From assembly GCA_021849075.1 (NCBI GenBank), contig JAJZTH010000004.1:121574-185573 (forward strand): a DNA stretch of 64,000 bases, given 5' to 3'. Positions 36,019 through 45,367 of the stretch are shown here, one piece after another (position 1 is the stretch's first letter; each line of letters begins with the position of its first letter). Origin of the DNA: Pseudomonadota bacterium. Lineage in GTDB: Bacteria > Pseudomonadota > Alphaproteobacteria > Sphingomonadales > Sphingomonadaceae. The translations under genes and the position numbers were made by a program. Under the pieces are notes generated by a model, which did no database searches, had not been told where the DNA came from, and saw only the letters and a program-made list of their open reading frames with translations.

Positions 36019-38196
36019 TCATGCCGCGGCGCGGGATGGAGCGGGGCGGTAAAAGCTGCCGCCGCTGGCCGCCATGTCGCGCAACTGCTGCGTCGGCGCA
36101 AAGCGGGGACCATGCGCCGCCGCCAGTCGATCCAGCACCGCGACGACATGGGCGATGCCGACCGTGTCCATATGGCTGAACGGCCCGCCGGTATAGGGCG
36201 CAAAGCCCCAGCCGAAGATCGCGCCGATATCGCCATCTTCCGGCGTTTCCAGCACGCCTTCTTCGAAGCAGCGGGCGCATTCGATCAGCTGGCGATAGAG
36301 CAGGCGCTCCTTCACGGCCTCCACATCGGGCTGATCGTCGGCGCGCGGGAACATCTCGCCCAGCACTGGCGACAGATGCTTTTTTGCGCCTTCGGGATAG
36401 TCGTACCAGCCCTTGCCATTCTTGCGGCCCAGACGCCCGGCATCGACCATCTTGACCATGATGTCGTCCGAACCTTGGCGGACATAGGCGTCGCCCAGTT
36501 CCTTCTTGGCCGCCGTCATGATCTTGACGCCCAACTCGATCGACACTTCGTCGCTTACCGCCAGCGGGCCGGTCGGCATCCCCAGCTGTTTGCCGGCATT
36601 TTCAATGAGCGCCGGGTTGACGCCTTCGCCGACCAACTCCGCGCCTTCCTGAACATAGGTGCCGAAACTGCGCGAGGTATAAAAGCCCCGGCTGTCATGC
36701 ACGACGATCGGCGTCTTTTTGATCTGCGCGACGAAATCCAGCGCCTTGGCGATGGCGGCCGGACCCGTCTTTTCGCCCAGGATGAGCTCGACCAGCGGCA
36801 TCTTCTCGACCGGCGAGAAGAAATGGACGCCGATGAAATTTTCCGGCTTGCTCCATGCCTGCGCCAGTCTGGTAATGGGCAGGGTGGAGGTGTTGGACCC
36901 GAAAATGGTGTCCGCGCCCAGCACGGCTTCGACCTGCTTCGTCACTTCCGCCTTGATGCTCACATCCTCGAACACCGCCTCGATCACAAAGTCCGCGCCG
37001 GCCAGCGCAGCATAATCGGTGGTGGGCGTCACGCGGGCGAGGGTGGCGGCCATCTTCTCGGGCGTCATGCCCCGGCCCAGGCGCTTCTTCAGAACCTCTT
37101 CCACATGCGCCTTGCCCTTTTCCGCATAAGCTAGGTCGCGGTCGAACAGCAGGACTTCCATGCCCGCCTGCGCCGCGACGGTGGCGATGCCCGCGCCCAT
37201 CATGCCCGCGCCCAGCATGGCGAGCTTTTGTGTCGGCGCTTTGGGCTGGTCCTTGGGACGGCGCGCGCCGCGCTCGGCCGCCTGCTTGTTGACGAACAGG
37301 GTGCGGATCATGTTGGACGCCTGCGGATCGGCAGCGACCTTCGCGAAATATTTGCTCTCGACCCGGATCGCGCGATCCATCGGCAAAGTGATGCCTTCAT
37401 AGACGGCCGACAGCAGCGCGATGGGCGCGTTCATGTTGCGCTGGGTCTGCTTCAGCGTCATCGGCAGCGCGCCGGCCATGGTCTGGACGAAGGCGGGGTT
37501 GAAGCCGCCCGCGCCGCCAGGCACCTTGAAACCCTTGACGTCCCAAGGCTGGGTGGCGGCGGTCGGATTGGCCTTCACCCAATCCTTCGCCGCCGCAACC
37601 GCCGTACCCTGCGGCACGACGCCGTCCACGACCTTCAGCATGGCCGCTTCGGCAGGGCGGAACAGCTTGCCCTGCAACATGTACATCAGTGATGCCTGCA
37701 CGCCCATGATGCGCGGCAGGCGCTGCGATCCGCCGCCGCCGGGGAACAGGCCGATCAGGATTTCGGGCAGGCCCAACTGCGTCTTCGGGCTGTCGCCCAC
37801 GAAGCGGCGATGGCAGGCCAGCGCCAGTTCGAACCCGCCGCCGACGCAGGTGCCCTCGATTGCGCAGGCGATCGGCTTGCCGCTGGTTTCCAGGCGGCGG
37901 AACAGGCCGTTCAGCACGAACACCTTGTCGAAGATCGCGGCCGGGGCAGGGCGCTCGCCGCCCTCGCTCGCCAGCATCGACCCGAAATATTTCAGGTCCA
38001 TGCCGGCCATGAAGCCGCTGTCCTTGCCCGACGCGATGACCGCGCCCTTGATGGCGTCTTCCGATGCGATGCGCGTGATCGCGGCGTCCAGATCGGCCAG
38101 GAAATCCGGGCCGATGACGTTCATCGACTGGTCCGGAACGTCGATGGTCAGGGTGGCGATGCCGTCGGTATCGATGTCGAAAGCGATTGTATTCAT
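36019..38196 (-). CDS. FadB/FadJ-type bifunctional enoyl-CoA hydratase / 3-hydroxyacyl-CoA dehydrogenase
   Basis: 725 residues. An N-terminal crotonase domain (about 1-190: GMDLKYFGSML, EGTCVGGGFELALACH, GLPEILIGLFPGGGGSQRLPR) is followed by the NAD-dependent 3-hydroxyacyl-CoA dehydrogenase (about 325-510: MLGAGMMGAGIATVAAQAG, SNTSTLPITRLA, GVHFFSPVEKMPLVE) and its C-terminal domain. It carries out the middle two steps of beta-oxidation. It pairs with the thiolase gene upstream, with a repeat-filled gap of 132 nt. Confidence 0.94.
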   Translation of the reverse strand: MNTIAFDIDTDGIATLTIDVPDQSMNVIGPDFLADLDAAITRIASEDAIKGAVIASGKDSGFMAGMDLKYFGSMLASEGGERPAPAAIFDKVFVLNGLFRRLETSGKPIACAIEGTCVGGGFELALACHRRFVGDSPKTQLGLPEILIGLFPGGGGSQRLPRIMGVQASLMYMLQGKLFRPAEAAMLKVVDGVVPQGTAVAAAKDWVKANPTAATQPWDVKGFKVPGGAGGFNPAFVQTMAGALPMTLKQTQRNMNAPIALLSAVYEGITLPMDRAIRVESKYFAKVAADPQASNMIRTLFVNKQAAERGARRPKDQPKAPTQKLAMLGAGMMGAGIATVAAQAGMEVLLFDRDLAYAEKGKAHVEEVLKKRLGRGMTPEKMAATLARVTPTTDYAALAGADFVIEAVFEDVSIKAEVTKQVEAVLGADTIFGSNTSTLPITRLAQAWSKPENFIGVHFFSPVEKMPLVELILGEKTGPAAIAKALDFVAQIKKTPIVVHDSRGFYTSRSFGTYVQEGAELVGEGVNPALIENAGKQLGMPTGPLAVSDEVSIELGVKIMTAAKKELGDAYVRQGSDDIMVKMVDAGRLGRKNGKGWYDYPEGAKKHLSPVLGEMFPRADDQPDVEAVKERLLYRQLIECARCFEEGVLETPEDGDIGAIFGWGFAPYTGGPFSHMDTVGIAHVVAVLDRLAAAHGPRFAPTQQLRDMAASGGSFYRPAPSRAAA

Positions 38197-38218
38197 GATC
38201 CTGTCTCCTGCTCCACTA

Positions 38219-38325
38219 GCCCCTCCCCTTCAGGGGAGGGGTTGGGGTGGGGGAGGTCGGCACTTTGCCAGCGCCCAGACTGCCCACCCCCTGGCCCCCT
38301 CCCGCAAGCGGGAGGGGGAAGAATT
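38219..38325. repeat. GC-rich inverted repeat pair (family 3) between the thiolase and FadB genes
   Basis: Two GC-rich hairpins facing each other: CCCCTCCCC-TTCA-GGGGAGGGG at the left and CCCCCTCCCGC-AA-GCGGGAGGGGG at the right, with matching GGTTGGGGTGGG / CCCACCCCCTGG stretches between, so the whole can also fold as one long arm pair. It interrupts an otherwise continuous beta-oxidation transcript and may stabilise or attenuate it. Confidence 0.75.
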
Positions 38326-38328
38326 GCG

Positions 38329-39537
38329 TTAAACGCGCTCGATGATGATGCCGGTGCCCATGCCTGCGCCCACGCACAGGTTGATGAGCGCTGTGCCCTT
38401 GCCCGATCGTTCCAGTTCGTCCAGCGCCGTGCCCAGCACCATCGCGCCGGTCGCGCCCAGCGGATGGCCCATCGCGATCGCGCCGCCATTCACGTTGATC
38501 TTCGCATGGTCGAGGTTCATCGCCTGCATGTAGCGCAGCACGACCGAGGCGAAGGCTTCATTAAGTTCCCACAGGTCGATGTCGGCGGCGCTCATGCCGG
38601 CGCGGCTCAGCAGCTTGCCGGCAACGAATTCGGGGCCGGTCAGCATGATCAGCGGTTCCGACCCGATCGATGCCATCGCCTTGATCTTCGCGCGGGGCTT
38701 CAACCCATATTTTTCGCCCATTTCCTTGCTGCCGACCAGCACGGCGGCCGCGCCATCCACAATGCCGCTGCTGTTGCCGGCATGGTGGATATGGTTGACT
38801 TTCTCCAGTTCGGGATAGCGCAGCAGGGCGACAGTGTCGAAGCCGGGCATTTCCTCGCCCAGGGCCGTGAAGCTGGGCTTCAATGCGCCCAGCGACTGCA
38901 TCGTTGCATCGGGGCGCATATGTTCGTCATGATCCAGCACGACGCTGCCGATCACATCCTTCACCGGCACGATCGATTTCTTGAAGCGCCCTTCGTCCCA
39001 TGCCGCCTTGGCGCGCTTCTGGCTTTCGACGGCATAGGCGTCTGCATCGTCGCGGCTGATGCCGAATTTGGTGGCGATGACGTCCGCGCCAATGCCCTGC
39101 GGCGCGAAATAGGTTTTGTAGGCGACCGCCGGGTCCATCGCCCATGCGCCGCCGTCCGACGCCATCGGCACGCGGCTCATCGATTCGACGCCTCCGCCGA
39201 TTGCGAACATCGCTTCGCCCGAACAGACTTTGGCGGCGGCCATATTCACCGCCTCAAGCCCTGATGCGCAGAAACGGTTGATCTGCACCCCCGGCACGGT
39301 CTGGGCATAGTCGGCGTTCAGCACGGCGACGCGGGCAATGTCCGCGCCCTGTTCGCCCACCGGGCTGACGCAACCAAGGATAACGTCGTCCACATCCGCC
39401 GTATCGATCTGGCTGCGGTCGCGCACGGCTTCCAGCACCTGCGTCGCCAGCTGGATCGGGGTGATTTCATGCAGCGACCCGTCGGCCTTGCCCCGGCCGC
39501 GGGGCGTCCTGACGGCGTCGTAAATATAGGCTTCCAT
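38329..39537 (-). CDS. FadA-type acetyl-CoA acyltransferase (thiolase)
   Basis: 402 residues. Thiolase landmarks: nucleophile Cys in [28 protein letters not shown] with catalytic His, and [13 protein letters not shown] with the second Cys. It would cleave 3-ketoacyl-CoA. Start taken at the ATG 39537, 7 nt after AGGG; an ATG at 39543 overlaps the ribosome site. Preceded by a LiuR-like palindrome. Confidence 0.93.
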   Translation of the reverse strand: MEAYIYDAVRTPRGRGKADGSLHEITPIQLATQVLEAVRDRSQIDTADVDDVILGCVSPVGEQGADIARVAVLNADYAQTVPGVQINRFCASGLEAVNMAAAKVCSGEAMFAIGGGVESMSRVPMASDGGAWAMDPAVAYKTYFAPQGIGADVIATKFGISRDDADAYAVESQKRAKAAWDEGRFKKSIVPVKDVIGSVVLDHDEHMRPDATMQSLGALKPSFTALGEEMPGFDTVALLRYPELEKVNHIHHAGNSSGIVDGAAAVLVGSKEMGEKYGLKPRAKIKAMASIGSEPLIMLTGPEFVAGKLLSRAGMSAADIDLWELNEAFASVVLRYMQAMNLDHAKINVNGGAIAMGHPLGATGAMVLGTALDELERSGKGTALINLCVGAGMGTGIIIERV

Positions 39538-39605
39538 GTTCATTCCCTCTCCGTGGGGGCCGTTCCGGCGCTGCGTCAGCGCCATGGGTTGTGGCCCTGA
39601 ATGTA

Positions 39606-39621
39606 TTTACGTTTACGTAAA
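39606..39621. promoter_or_regulatory. LiuR-like operator upstream of the thiolase gene
   Basis: TTTACGTTTACGTAAA, a 16-bp near-palindrome 69 nt upstream of the thiolase start. From published comparative genomics as I remember it, this wording corresponds to the motif of LiuR, a MerR-family regulator of branched-chain amino acid and acyl-CoA catabolism. No regulator gene is next to it. Confidence 0.6.
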
Positions 39622-39767
39622 GTGCAAGTGTCAATTATCCTGTCTTCGGCCCGGCCTCGCTGCCGTAACGGCAATTTTTGCCTCCACCCGCGTCATGGCA
39701 AACAGCTGTCCATGTCGTTGTCTCACTATCCGCTTTCTTCCGCCGAATCTCCATGCCATCTTTCCCC

Positions 39768-40502
39768 ATGCGCATCGCCATCCTCTCCGACATCCATGGC
39801 AATATCGCGGCTCTCGACGCGGTGCTGACCGACATTGCCAGCCGGGGCGTCGATCGCATCGTCAATCTGGGCGATATCCTGTCCGGGCCGCTATTCCCCT
39901 GCGAAACCGCCGATCGATTGATGGCGCTGGATCTGCCCACGATCCGGGGTAATCATGAACGGCAATTGCTGACGCTGGCGTCGGACGCCATGGGACCATC
40001 CGATCGCTATGCCCATAGCGTGCTGCAACCGCGTCACCGCCAATGGATCGCCAGCCTGCCCGAGAATCTGTGGCTTGCTGACGACGCCCTGATGGTCCAT
40101 GGCGCACCCGATGGCGACCTCGTCTATTTCCTCGAAACCATAGAGGATGGCGGGACAAGGGCGGCGACGGCGGATGAAATCGAAGCGCGGGCAGGGGGCA
40201 TCGCCGCGCCGCTGATGCTGTGCGGTCATACCCATGTTCCGCGCATCCATCACCGGCCGGGCGGCGGGTTGATCGTCAATCCGGGCAGCGTCGGCCTGCC
40301 GGCATACGACGATGTGCATCCGATGCCGCATAAGGTAGAAACAGGCTCTCCCCATGCCCGCTATGCCATCGCCGAAAAAGGGGCGGATGGCTGGCACGCC
40401 GGGATCATCGAAGTGGCCTATGATTGGGAAGGGGCGGCTGCCTGCGCCCAGGCGCGCGCACGTCCCGACTGGGCGCAAGCATTACGCACCGGAACCCTAT
40501 AG
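39768..40502 (+). CDS. Metallophosphoesterase, YfcE/DUF-type calcineurin-like
   Basis: 244 residues. The two-metal site reads RIAILSDIHGNIAAL, NLGDILSGP, IRGNHERQL, and the later His motifs MVHGAPDGD and CGHTHVPR, in the usual order for calcineurin-like phosphoesterases. Start at 39768, or 39753 which adds MPSFP. The closest group contains small phosphodiesterases with unknown physiological substrate. Confidence 0.85.
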   Translation: MRIAILSDIHGNIAALDAVLTDIASRGVDRIVNLGDILSGPLFPCETADRLMALDLPTIRGNHERQLLTLASDAMGPSDRYAHSVLQPRHRQWIASLPENLWLADDALMVHGAPDGDLVYFLETIEDGGTRAATADEIEARAGGIAAPLMLCGHTHVPRIHHRPGGGLIVNPGSVGLPAYDDVHPMPHKVETGSPHARYAIAEKGADGWHAGIIEVAYDWEGAAACAQARARPDWAQALRTGTL

Positions 40503-40543
40503 AAAAGTTGCCACTTGGCCCGCGCCGTTTATATCCGGTCTTT

Positions 40544-42211
40544 ATGGACAGCGTGACAGAAACTCCCCAGAAATCCCCGTCACCTTTTTCCATCCCGACC
40601 TTTCGCGCGATCTGGATCGCCAGCCTCGGGTCCAATTTCGGCGGCCTGATCCAGTCGGTCGGCGCGGCCTGGATGATGACCTCGCTCTCCGCATCGCCGC
40701 TGCTGATTGCGCTGGTGCCCGCGGCGACCACCTTGCCGATCATGCTGCTTTCGCTCTGGGCTGGTGCGGTCGCCGATAATCTGGATCGGCGCAAGGTGAT
40801 GATCGTCTGTCAGGCGGCGATGCTGCTGACCTCCGCCGCGCTGGCGGCGACGGCCTGGGCGGGCCTCATGACGCCGTGGCTGCTATTGTCCTTCACCTTT
40901 GCGATCGGCTGCGCGACGGCGATCAATGGTCCCGCCTGGCAGGCGTCTGTCGGCGACATGGTGCCGCGCACCGTGCTGCCCAGCGCCGTGGCGATGAATT
41001 CGATGGGCTTCAATCTGGCCCGCAGCATGGGGCCGGCGCTGGGCGGCATCATCGTTGCGGTGGCGGGCGCCGCTGCGGCTTTCCTCGTCAACGCCCTCAG
41101 CTATGTCGGTCTGCTCACGGTGCTGGCGCGCTGGCGGCCAAACCTGCCGCCCCAGCTGTTGCCGCGCGAACGGCTGGGCGTCGCGATGGTCGCGGGTGTC
41201 GGCTATGTCGCCGCGTCGCCCAACATCAAGCTGGTGCTGCTGCGCAGTGGCGCATTCGGTATCGGCGCGAGTGCGGTGTCGGCATTGATGCCACTGGTGG
41301 CGCGCGACCTGCTGGGCGGTGGCGCGCTGACCTTTGGCGTCACCAGCGGCGCGTTCGGCGTGGGCGCGGTGCTGGGCGCTCTTTCCAGCCGGCGGCTGCG
41401 CGCGCGCTATTCCGTGGAAGTGATCGTGCGTTGCGCCGCGCTGGCGATGGCGCTGGGAACTGCGCTGACCGGGGCCAGCCACTGGCTGATGCTGGCCATG
41501 CCGGGCTATATGCTGGCGGGCGCCGGATGGGTGCTGGCGCTGTCGACCTTCAACGTATCGGTACAGATGTCCGCGCCGCGCTGGGTCGTGGCGCGCGCCG
41601 TGGCGCTCTATCAGATGATCGCCTTTGGCGGGATGGCCGGCGGCGCATGGCTGTTCGGCTGGGTGGCGGAGCATCAGGGGATTGTGACGGGGCTTTATGC
41701 CGCAGCGGCGGCGCAATTTGGTGCGGCGATGCTGGGTCTATGGCGTCCGCTACCGCAAATCGGCGATGATAATCTAGACCCGCGCGGCGACTGGCAGGAA
41801 CCTGATACCGCCGTTCTGGTGGAGCCGCGCAGCGGACCGATCGTCGTCACCATCGAATATCGCATCCCGGCCGGATCGATCGTGCCGTTCCTGACCGCGA
41901 TGAGCGAGCGTCGGCGCATCCGTCGTCGCGATGGCGCCCATGGCTGGCAATTGCTGCGCGATCTGGGCGAAGCCGACCTGTGGGTCGAGCGCTATCATGT
42001 GTCGACCTGGCTTGATTATGTGCGGCACAATCAACGACGCACCGTCGCCGATATCGCCAACAGTGAGGCGATCCATGCCCTGCATCAGGGACCGGACCTG
42101 CCGGTGGTCCATCGCCGGCTGGAGCGGCAGACCGGGTCGTTGCCGATCAGCCGTGCGCCCGATGCGCGTGAAATGGGCGGCGGCCTGACCGATCCGACCC
42201 GGTTGAGCTGA
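40544..42211 (+). CDS. MFS_3-type (EntS-like) exporter with C-terminal alpha-beta domain
   Basis: 555 residues. Residues about 1-410 are twelve membrane helices beginning FRAIWIASLGSNFGGLIQSVGAAWMM and including the loop WAGAVADNLDRRKVMI, as in the 'transmembrane secretion effector' MFS group that includes the enterobactin exporter. The last 140 residues are soluble: VVTIEYRIPAGSIVPFLTAMS and a C-terminal half with YHVSTWLDYVRHNQR, resembling a ferredoxin-like monooxygenase/NIPSNAP domain. Substrate unknown. Start chosen at 40544. Confidence 0.85.
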   Translation: MDSVTETPQKSPSPFSIPTFRAIWIASLGSNFGGLIQSVGAAWMMTSLSASPLLIALVPAATTLPIMLLSLWAGAVADNLDRRKVMIVCQAAMLLTSAALAATAWAGLMTPWLLLSFTFAIGCATAINGPAWQASVGDMVPRTVLPSAVAMNSMGFNLARSMGPALGGIIVAVAGAAAAFLVNALSYVGLLTVLARWRPNLPPQLLPRERLGVAMVAGVGYVAASPNIKLVLLRSGAFGIGASAVSALMPLVARDLLGGGALTFGVTSGAFGVGAVLGALSSRRLRARYSVEVIVRCAALAMALGTALTGASHWLMLAMPGYMLAGAGWVLALSTFNVSVQMSAPRWVVARAVALYQMIAFGGMAGGAWLFGWVAEHQGIVTGLYAAAAAQFGAAMLGLWRPLPQIGDDNLDPRGDWQEPDTAVLVEPRSGPIVVTIEYRIPAGSIVPFLTAMSERRRIRRRDGAHGWQLLRDLGEADLWVERYHVSTWLDYVRHNQRRTVADIANSEAIHALHQGPDLPVVHRRLERQTGSLPISRAPDAREMGGGLTDPTRLS

Positions 42212-42214
42212 CGA

Positions 42215-42814
42215 TCAGGTCGGTGTGACCGACCGGCCGTTCAGCAGATCGTCCGGCGTATCGATGTCATGCAGGATCGCCCCGGTCGTTTCGATCTGAA
42301 GCCCGTGACTTAGCAGCGCGCGTGCGCCCTGGTCGCCTTTCAGCGCGAGAAGCTCGGGGAAATGCTTGCGGCCGATGAAGGCGGGCGGCGAGGAGGAGAA
42401 GCCGTCCGTGCTGGCGACGACGGACCTTATATCTTCGGCGGCCAGGCAGATGCGATTATAATGGCTTGGCGGCACATCGGGCATGTCGGCCAGGCAGATG
42501 AGGATACCGCGGATCTTCTGATCGGGCATGACATGCTCAACCGCCCGCACGATGCTGCCTGACATGCCGTCTTCCGGTTGGTCATTCACCAATATCGTAT
42601 AGCCGCGCCGATCCAGCTTGCGGTGGATGACCGGGGCGAAGCTGATCGGGCGGACCACTGCGACCAGTTCGGCAAAGGCCATGGAGGCGACCGTTTCCAG
42701 CGTGTGCGCCGCCACCGGCTTGCCACGCAAATCCGCCATCAGCTTGTCTTCCTCGCCAAAGCGGGACGAGGTTCCGGCCGCCAGCAGAACGGCGGCGATT
42801 CTTTCAGTACGCAT
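42215..42814 (-). CDS. MobA/MocA-like nucleotidyltransferase
   Basis: 199 residues, NTP-transferase-3 family. The nucleotide-binding loop LLAAGTSSRFGEEDKL and the metal Asp in CLADMPDVP are typical of molybdenum cofactor cytidylyl- or guanylyltransferases (MocA/MobA-like). No molybdoenzyme gene is in the window, so the exact cofactor is not fixed. Convergent, 4 nt from the MFS_3 stop. Confidence 0.84.
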   Translation of the reverse strand: MRTERIAAVLLAAGTSSRFGEEDKLMADLRGKPVAAHTLETVASMAFAELVAVVRPISFAPVIHRKLDRRGYTILVNDQPEDGMSGSIVRAVEHVMPDQKIRGILICLADMPDVPPSHYNRICLAAEDIRSVVASTDGFSSSPPAFIGRKHFPELLALKGDQGARALLSHGLQIETTGAILHDIDTPDDLLNGRSVTPT

Positions 42815-42966
42815 GGCTGTTGGGTTGGAATATCATTTTTTGTTGGCGATCCACGTCAGCAGTGATTTGCCACTGTGGCGATCTTGTGTCCAGCGGGCGC
42901 GAAAGGGCTGGCCATCGCGAAATCGAGTCGTATATGCGGAGCGGCAGAATAAGGAGTAGCCCGTTC

Positions 42967-43572
42967 ATGGCATGTGACCTCGACGCCGAGACGGTCGGCG
43001 AAGGCAAGGAACCGGTTCCGGCCGACGTCAGCGAAGCGATCCGCACGCTGATTCGCTGGGCGGGAGACGCGCCGGAACGGGAAGGGCTGATGGAAACGCC
43101 CGAGCGGGTCGCGCGCGCCTGGCGGGAATATTGCCGTGGTTACAACGATGATCCGGCCTATCATCTCTCGCGCATCTTCCATGAAGTGGGTGGCTATGAC
43201 GATGTCGTGCTGCTGAAGGATATTCCGTTTCAGTCGCATTGCGAACATCATATGGCGCCGATCGTGGGGCGGGCGCATATCGCCTATCTGCCCGGCCAAT
43301 ATGTGGTCGGCATTTCCAAGCTGGCCCGCGTTCTCCACGCCTTCGCCAACCGGTTGCAGGTGCAGGAGCGGCTGACGTCCGAAGTCGCCAACTGCATCTG
43401 GGAGCATCTGAAGCCCCAGGGCGTGGCCGTTGTGATTGAGGCCACCCATGGCTGCATGACTGGGCGGGGCGTGCGCACGCCCAATGTCATCATGAAGACC
43501 AGCCGCATGCTGGGCGTGTTCCGCGATGATGAAAAGTCGCGTGAGGAAGTGCTGAAGCTTATCGCTTCATGA
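42967..43572 (+). CDS. folE: GTP cyclohydrolase I
   Basis: 201 residues; makes dihydroneopterin triphosphate from GTP. Zinc ligands are Cys92 and His95 (QSHCEHHMAP) and Cys163 (HGCMTGRG). The start at 42967 (MACDLDAET) follows AAGGAG at 42951; upstream open frame is ignored. The 3' end overlaps the following SDR gene by 4 nt (ATGA). Confidence 0.95.
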   Translation: MACDLDAETVGEGKEPVPADVSEAIRTLIRWAGDAPEREGLMETPERVARAWREYCRGYNDDPAYHLSRIFHEVGGYDDVVLLKDIPFQSHCEHHMAPIVGRAHIAYLPGQYVVGISKLARVLHAFANRLQVQERLTSEVANCIWEHLKPQGVAVVIEATHGCMTGRGVRTPNVIMKTSRMLGVFRDDEKSREEVLKLIAS

Positions 43573-44408
43573 GCGAAGCCGAGGAGCCTTCCTATCGCCC
43601 GCTGGGCAAGGCGCGCAGTGATACAGCGCCCGTCGGCGCGCCGCTGGCGCAAAAGCGGCTGGCGCTGGTTACGGGCGGGCATCGTCGGCTGGGCGGCATC
43701 ATCGCGGCCGCGTTGGCGAAGGCGGGCCATTCTCTCGCCATTCATGGTAGCCATGATACACGGCTCGACTCCCACCTGGCGCTGACCTTCGAAGAGGAAA
43801 AGACGGAGTGGGACGGCTTCGTCGTCGATTTCGCCGATCCCGAAAGCGCCGAGGAACTGATTGCGAACGTCGCCGCCCGCTTTGGGCGTCCACCCGACAT
43901 ATTGATCAACAGCGCCGCCATCTTTGGGCAGGATCGGCTGGAAACGGTCAGCGCCGATGATCTGATGCGCCATTATGCCGTCAATTGCGCGGCGCCCGCG
44001 ATGTTGACCAAGGCGTTCGCGACCATTCCGGCCGGGGTTGGGGATCGCTGCATCATCAATATTCTGGACCAGCGGATCGACCATCCCCATGCCGACCAGT
44101 TGGCCTATACGCTGTCCAAGCTGGCGCTGGCGGGCCTGACGCGCACCAGCGCCCACAGCCTGGCGCCCCGGGTTAGGGTCAATGCCGTTGCGCCGGGGCT
44201 GACCATCGCAACCCCGGATTATGACGAGGCGCAGATGGACCGGCTGGGCGCGATGATGCCGCTCGCTCGCCTGCCGCAGGCGGAAGAGATTGCGCAGGCC
44301 GTTCTCTATCTGGTCGGCGCGGCCGCCATCACCGGCCAGACTCTCTATGTCGACGGCGGCGCGCACCTGAAAAGCTATGATCGCGACTTCATGCATTTGT
44401 GCCGATAG
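43569..44408 (+). CDS. SDR oxidoreductase, pteridine-reductase/FolM-like
   Basis: 279 residues. The cofactor motif is ALVTGGHRRLGGIIA, with the Arg that marks pteridine reductases (TG...R.G) in place of the usual third Gly. The catalytic region reads IINILDQRIDHPHADQLAYTLSKLALAG, with Asp replacing Ser and the Tyr-x3-Lys pair, again like PTR1/FolM. Its ATGA overlap with folE supports a role in reducing a dihydropterin such as dihydromonapterin. The first 29 residues are an extra acidic/polar leader. Confidence 0.82.
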   Translation: MSEAEEPSYRPLGKARSDTAPVGAPLAQKRLALVTGGHRRLGGIIAAALAKAGHSLAIHGSHDTRLDSHLALTFEEEKTEWDGFVVDFADPESAEELIANVAARFGRPPDILINSAAIFGQDRLETVSADDLMRHYAVNCAAPAMLTKAFATIPAGVGDRCIINILDQRIDHPHADQLAYTLSKLALAGLTRTSAHSLAPRVRVNAVAPGLTIATPDYDEAQMDRLGAMMPLARLPQAEEIAQAVLYLVGAAAITGQTLYVDGGAHLKSYDRDFMHLCR

Positions 44409-44424
44409 GGGGTGCATAAATTGC

Positions 44425-44460
44425 ATGGAGAAGGGCTGGCGAAGCGGCGGCCTTCTCCAT
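44425..44460. other. Hairpin between the SDR and enoyl-CoA hydratase genes
   Basis: ATGGAGAAGG-N16-CCTTCTCCAT, a perfect 10-bp stem without a following T tract. It lies 17 nt after the SDR stop and 35 nt before the next start; perhaps a weak terminator or mRNA-stabilising element. Confidence 0.55.
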
Positions 44461-44494
44461 AAAGCGGTCCCCAAAGGTACAAAGGGAGACGGCG

Positions 44495-45274
44495 ATGACC
44501 TATGAAACGATCCTGGTCGAACAGCATGACGCGGTGACGCTGATCACGCTCAACCGACCGCAGGCGCTCAATGCGCTCAACAATCAGGTTCTGTCCGATT
44601 TGAGCGCCGCGCTGGCCGCCTATGACGCCGACCCCGGCCAGCGTTGCGCGATCGTGACGGGCAGCGGAGAAAAGGCGTTCGCCGCTGGCGCCGACATCAA
44701 GGAAATGGTCGAAAAGGAATCGGCAGATTTCTTCCTGCAGGATTTCTTTGCCGGCTGGCAGACCGGGGTGGTCGCGACGCGCAAGCCGTGGATCGCGGCA
44801 GTGCGCGGCTTCGCGCTGGGCGGCGGATGCGAACTGGCGATGATGGCGGACTTCATCATCGCCGGCGACACGGCGAAATTCGGCCAGCCCGAAATCAAGC
44901 TGGGCGTTGGCCCCGGCATGGGCGGATCGCAGCGACTGACCCGCGCCGTAGGCAAGGCCAAGGCGATGGAAATGTGCCTGACCGGCCGGATGATGGACGC
45001 GGCGGAGGCGGAGCGGTCCGGGCTGGTCAGCCGCATCGTGCCGGCGGCCGATCTGCTGGAAGAAGCGCTCAAGACCGCCACGGCGATCGCCGCCATGCCG
45101 CCAATGGCGGCGATGGTGAACAAGGAAATGGTCAACACCGCCTATGAAACCGCGTTGGCGCAGGGCATATTGACCGAACGCCGCCTGTTCCAGATCCTGA
45201 CCGCGACGCAAGACAAGAAGGAAGGCATGACCGCCTTCGTCGAAAAGCGGCCCGGTGTCTGGAAGGGGCGCTAA
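44495..45274 (+). CDS. Enoyl-CoA hydratase
   Basis: 259 residues, crotonase family. The oxyanion-hole segments [11 protein letters not shown] and [15 protein letters not shown] and both catalytic glutamates ([21 protein letters not shown]) are present, so it should be a genuine hydratase of short-chain enoyl-CoA. Good ribosome site AAAGGGAGAC. The stop TAA is the first triplet of a palindromic repeat. Confidence 0.93.
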   Translation: MTYETILVEQHDAVTLITLNRPQALNALNNQVLSDLSAALAAYDADPGQRCAIVTGSGEKAFAAGADIKEMVEKESADFFLQDFFAGWQTGVVATRKPWIAAVRGFALGGGCELAMMADFIIAGDTAKFGQPEIKLGVGPGMGGSQRLTRAVGKAKAMEMCLTGRMMDAAEAERSGLVSRIVPAADLLEEALKTATAIAAMPPMAAMVNKEMVNTAYETALAQGILTERRLFQILTATQDKKEGMTAFVEKRPGVWKGR

Positions 45275-45350
45275 GCGTCCGTTTGGAAATGCGCCTCTGG
45301 TGCCGCCACGAAAATGCGCCCTTTCGCGCATTTTCCAAACAGACTCTAAG
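45272..45350. repeat. Palindromic dispersed repeat, family 1, copy C
   Basis: Outer arms TCCGTTTGGAAATGCGC and GCGCATTTTCCAAACAGA flank a short insert and an inner AAAATGCGC-CCTTTC-GCGCATTTT hairpin. It begins with the TAA stop of the enoyl-CoA hydratase and ends in CTCTAAG, as copy A does. It ends 6 nt before a TATAAT that may be the -10 box of the receptor gene. Confidence 0.88.
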
Positions 45351-45361
45351 CGCTTTATAAT
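45333..45361 (+). promoter_or_regulatory. Candidate promoter of the TonB receptor-dipeptidase operon
   Basis: A perfect TATAAT at 45356-45361 with a weak -35 (TTCCAA, 17-nt spacing) that falls inside the repeat copy C. Transcription would start near 45368, just before the first leader hairpin. Confidence 0.45.
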
Positions 45362-45367
45362 GCTTTG

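Noticed and set aside
38219..38325. CRISPR-like array in the GC-rich repeats between the thiolase and FadB genes.
   Set aside because: Only two inverted units, no regular spacers, no cas genes.
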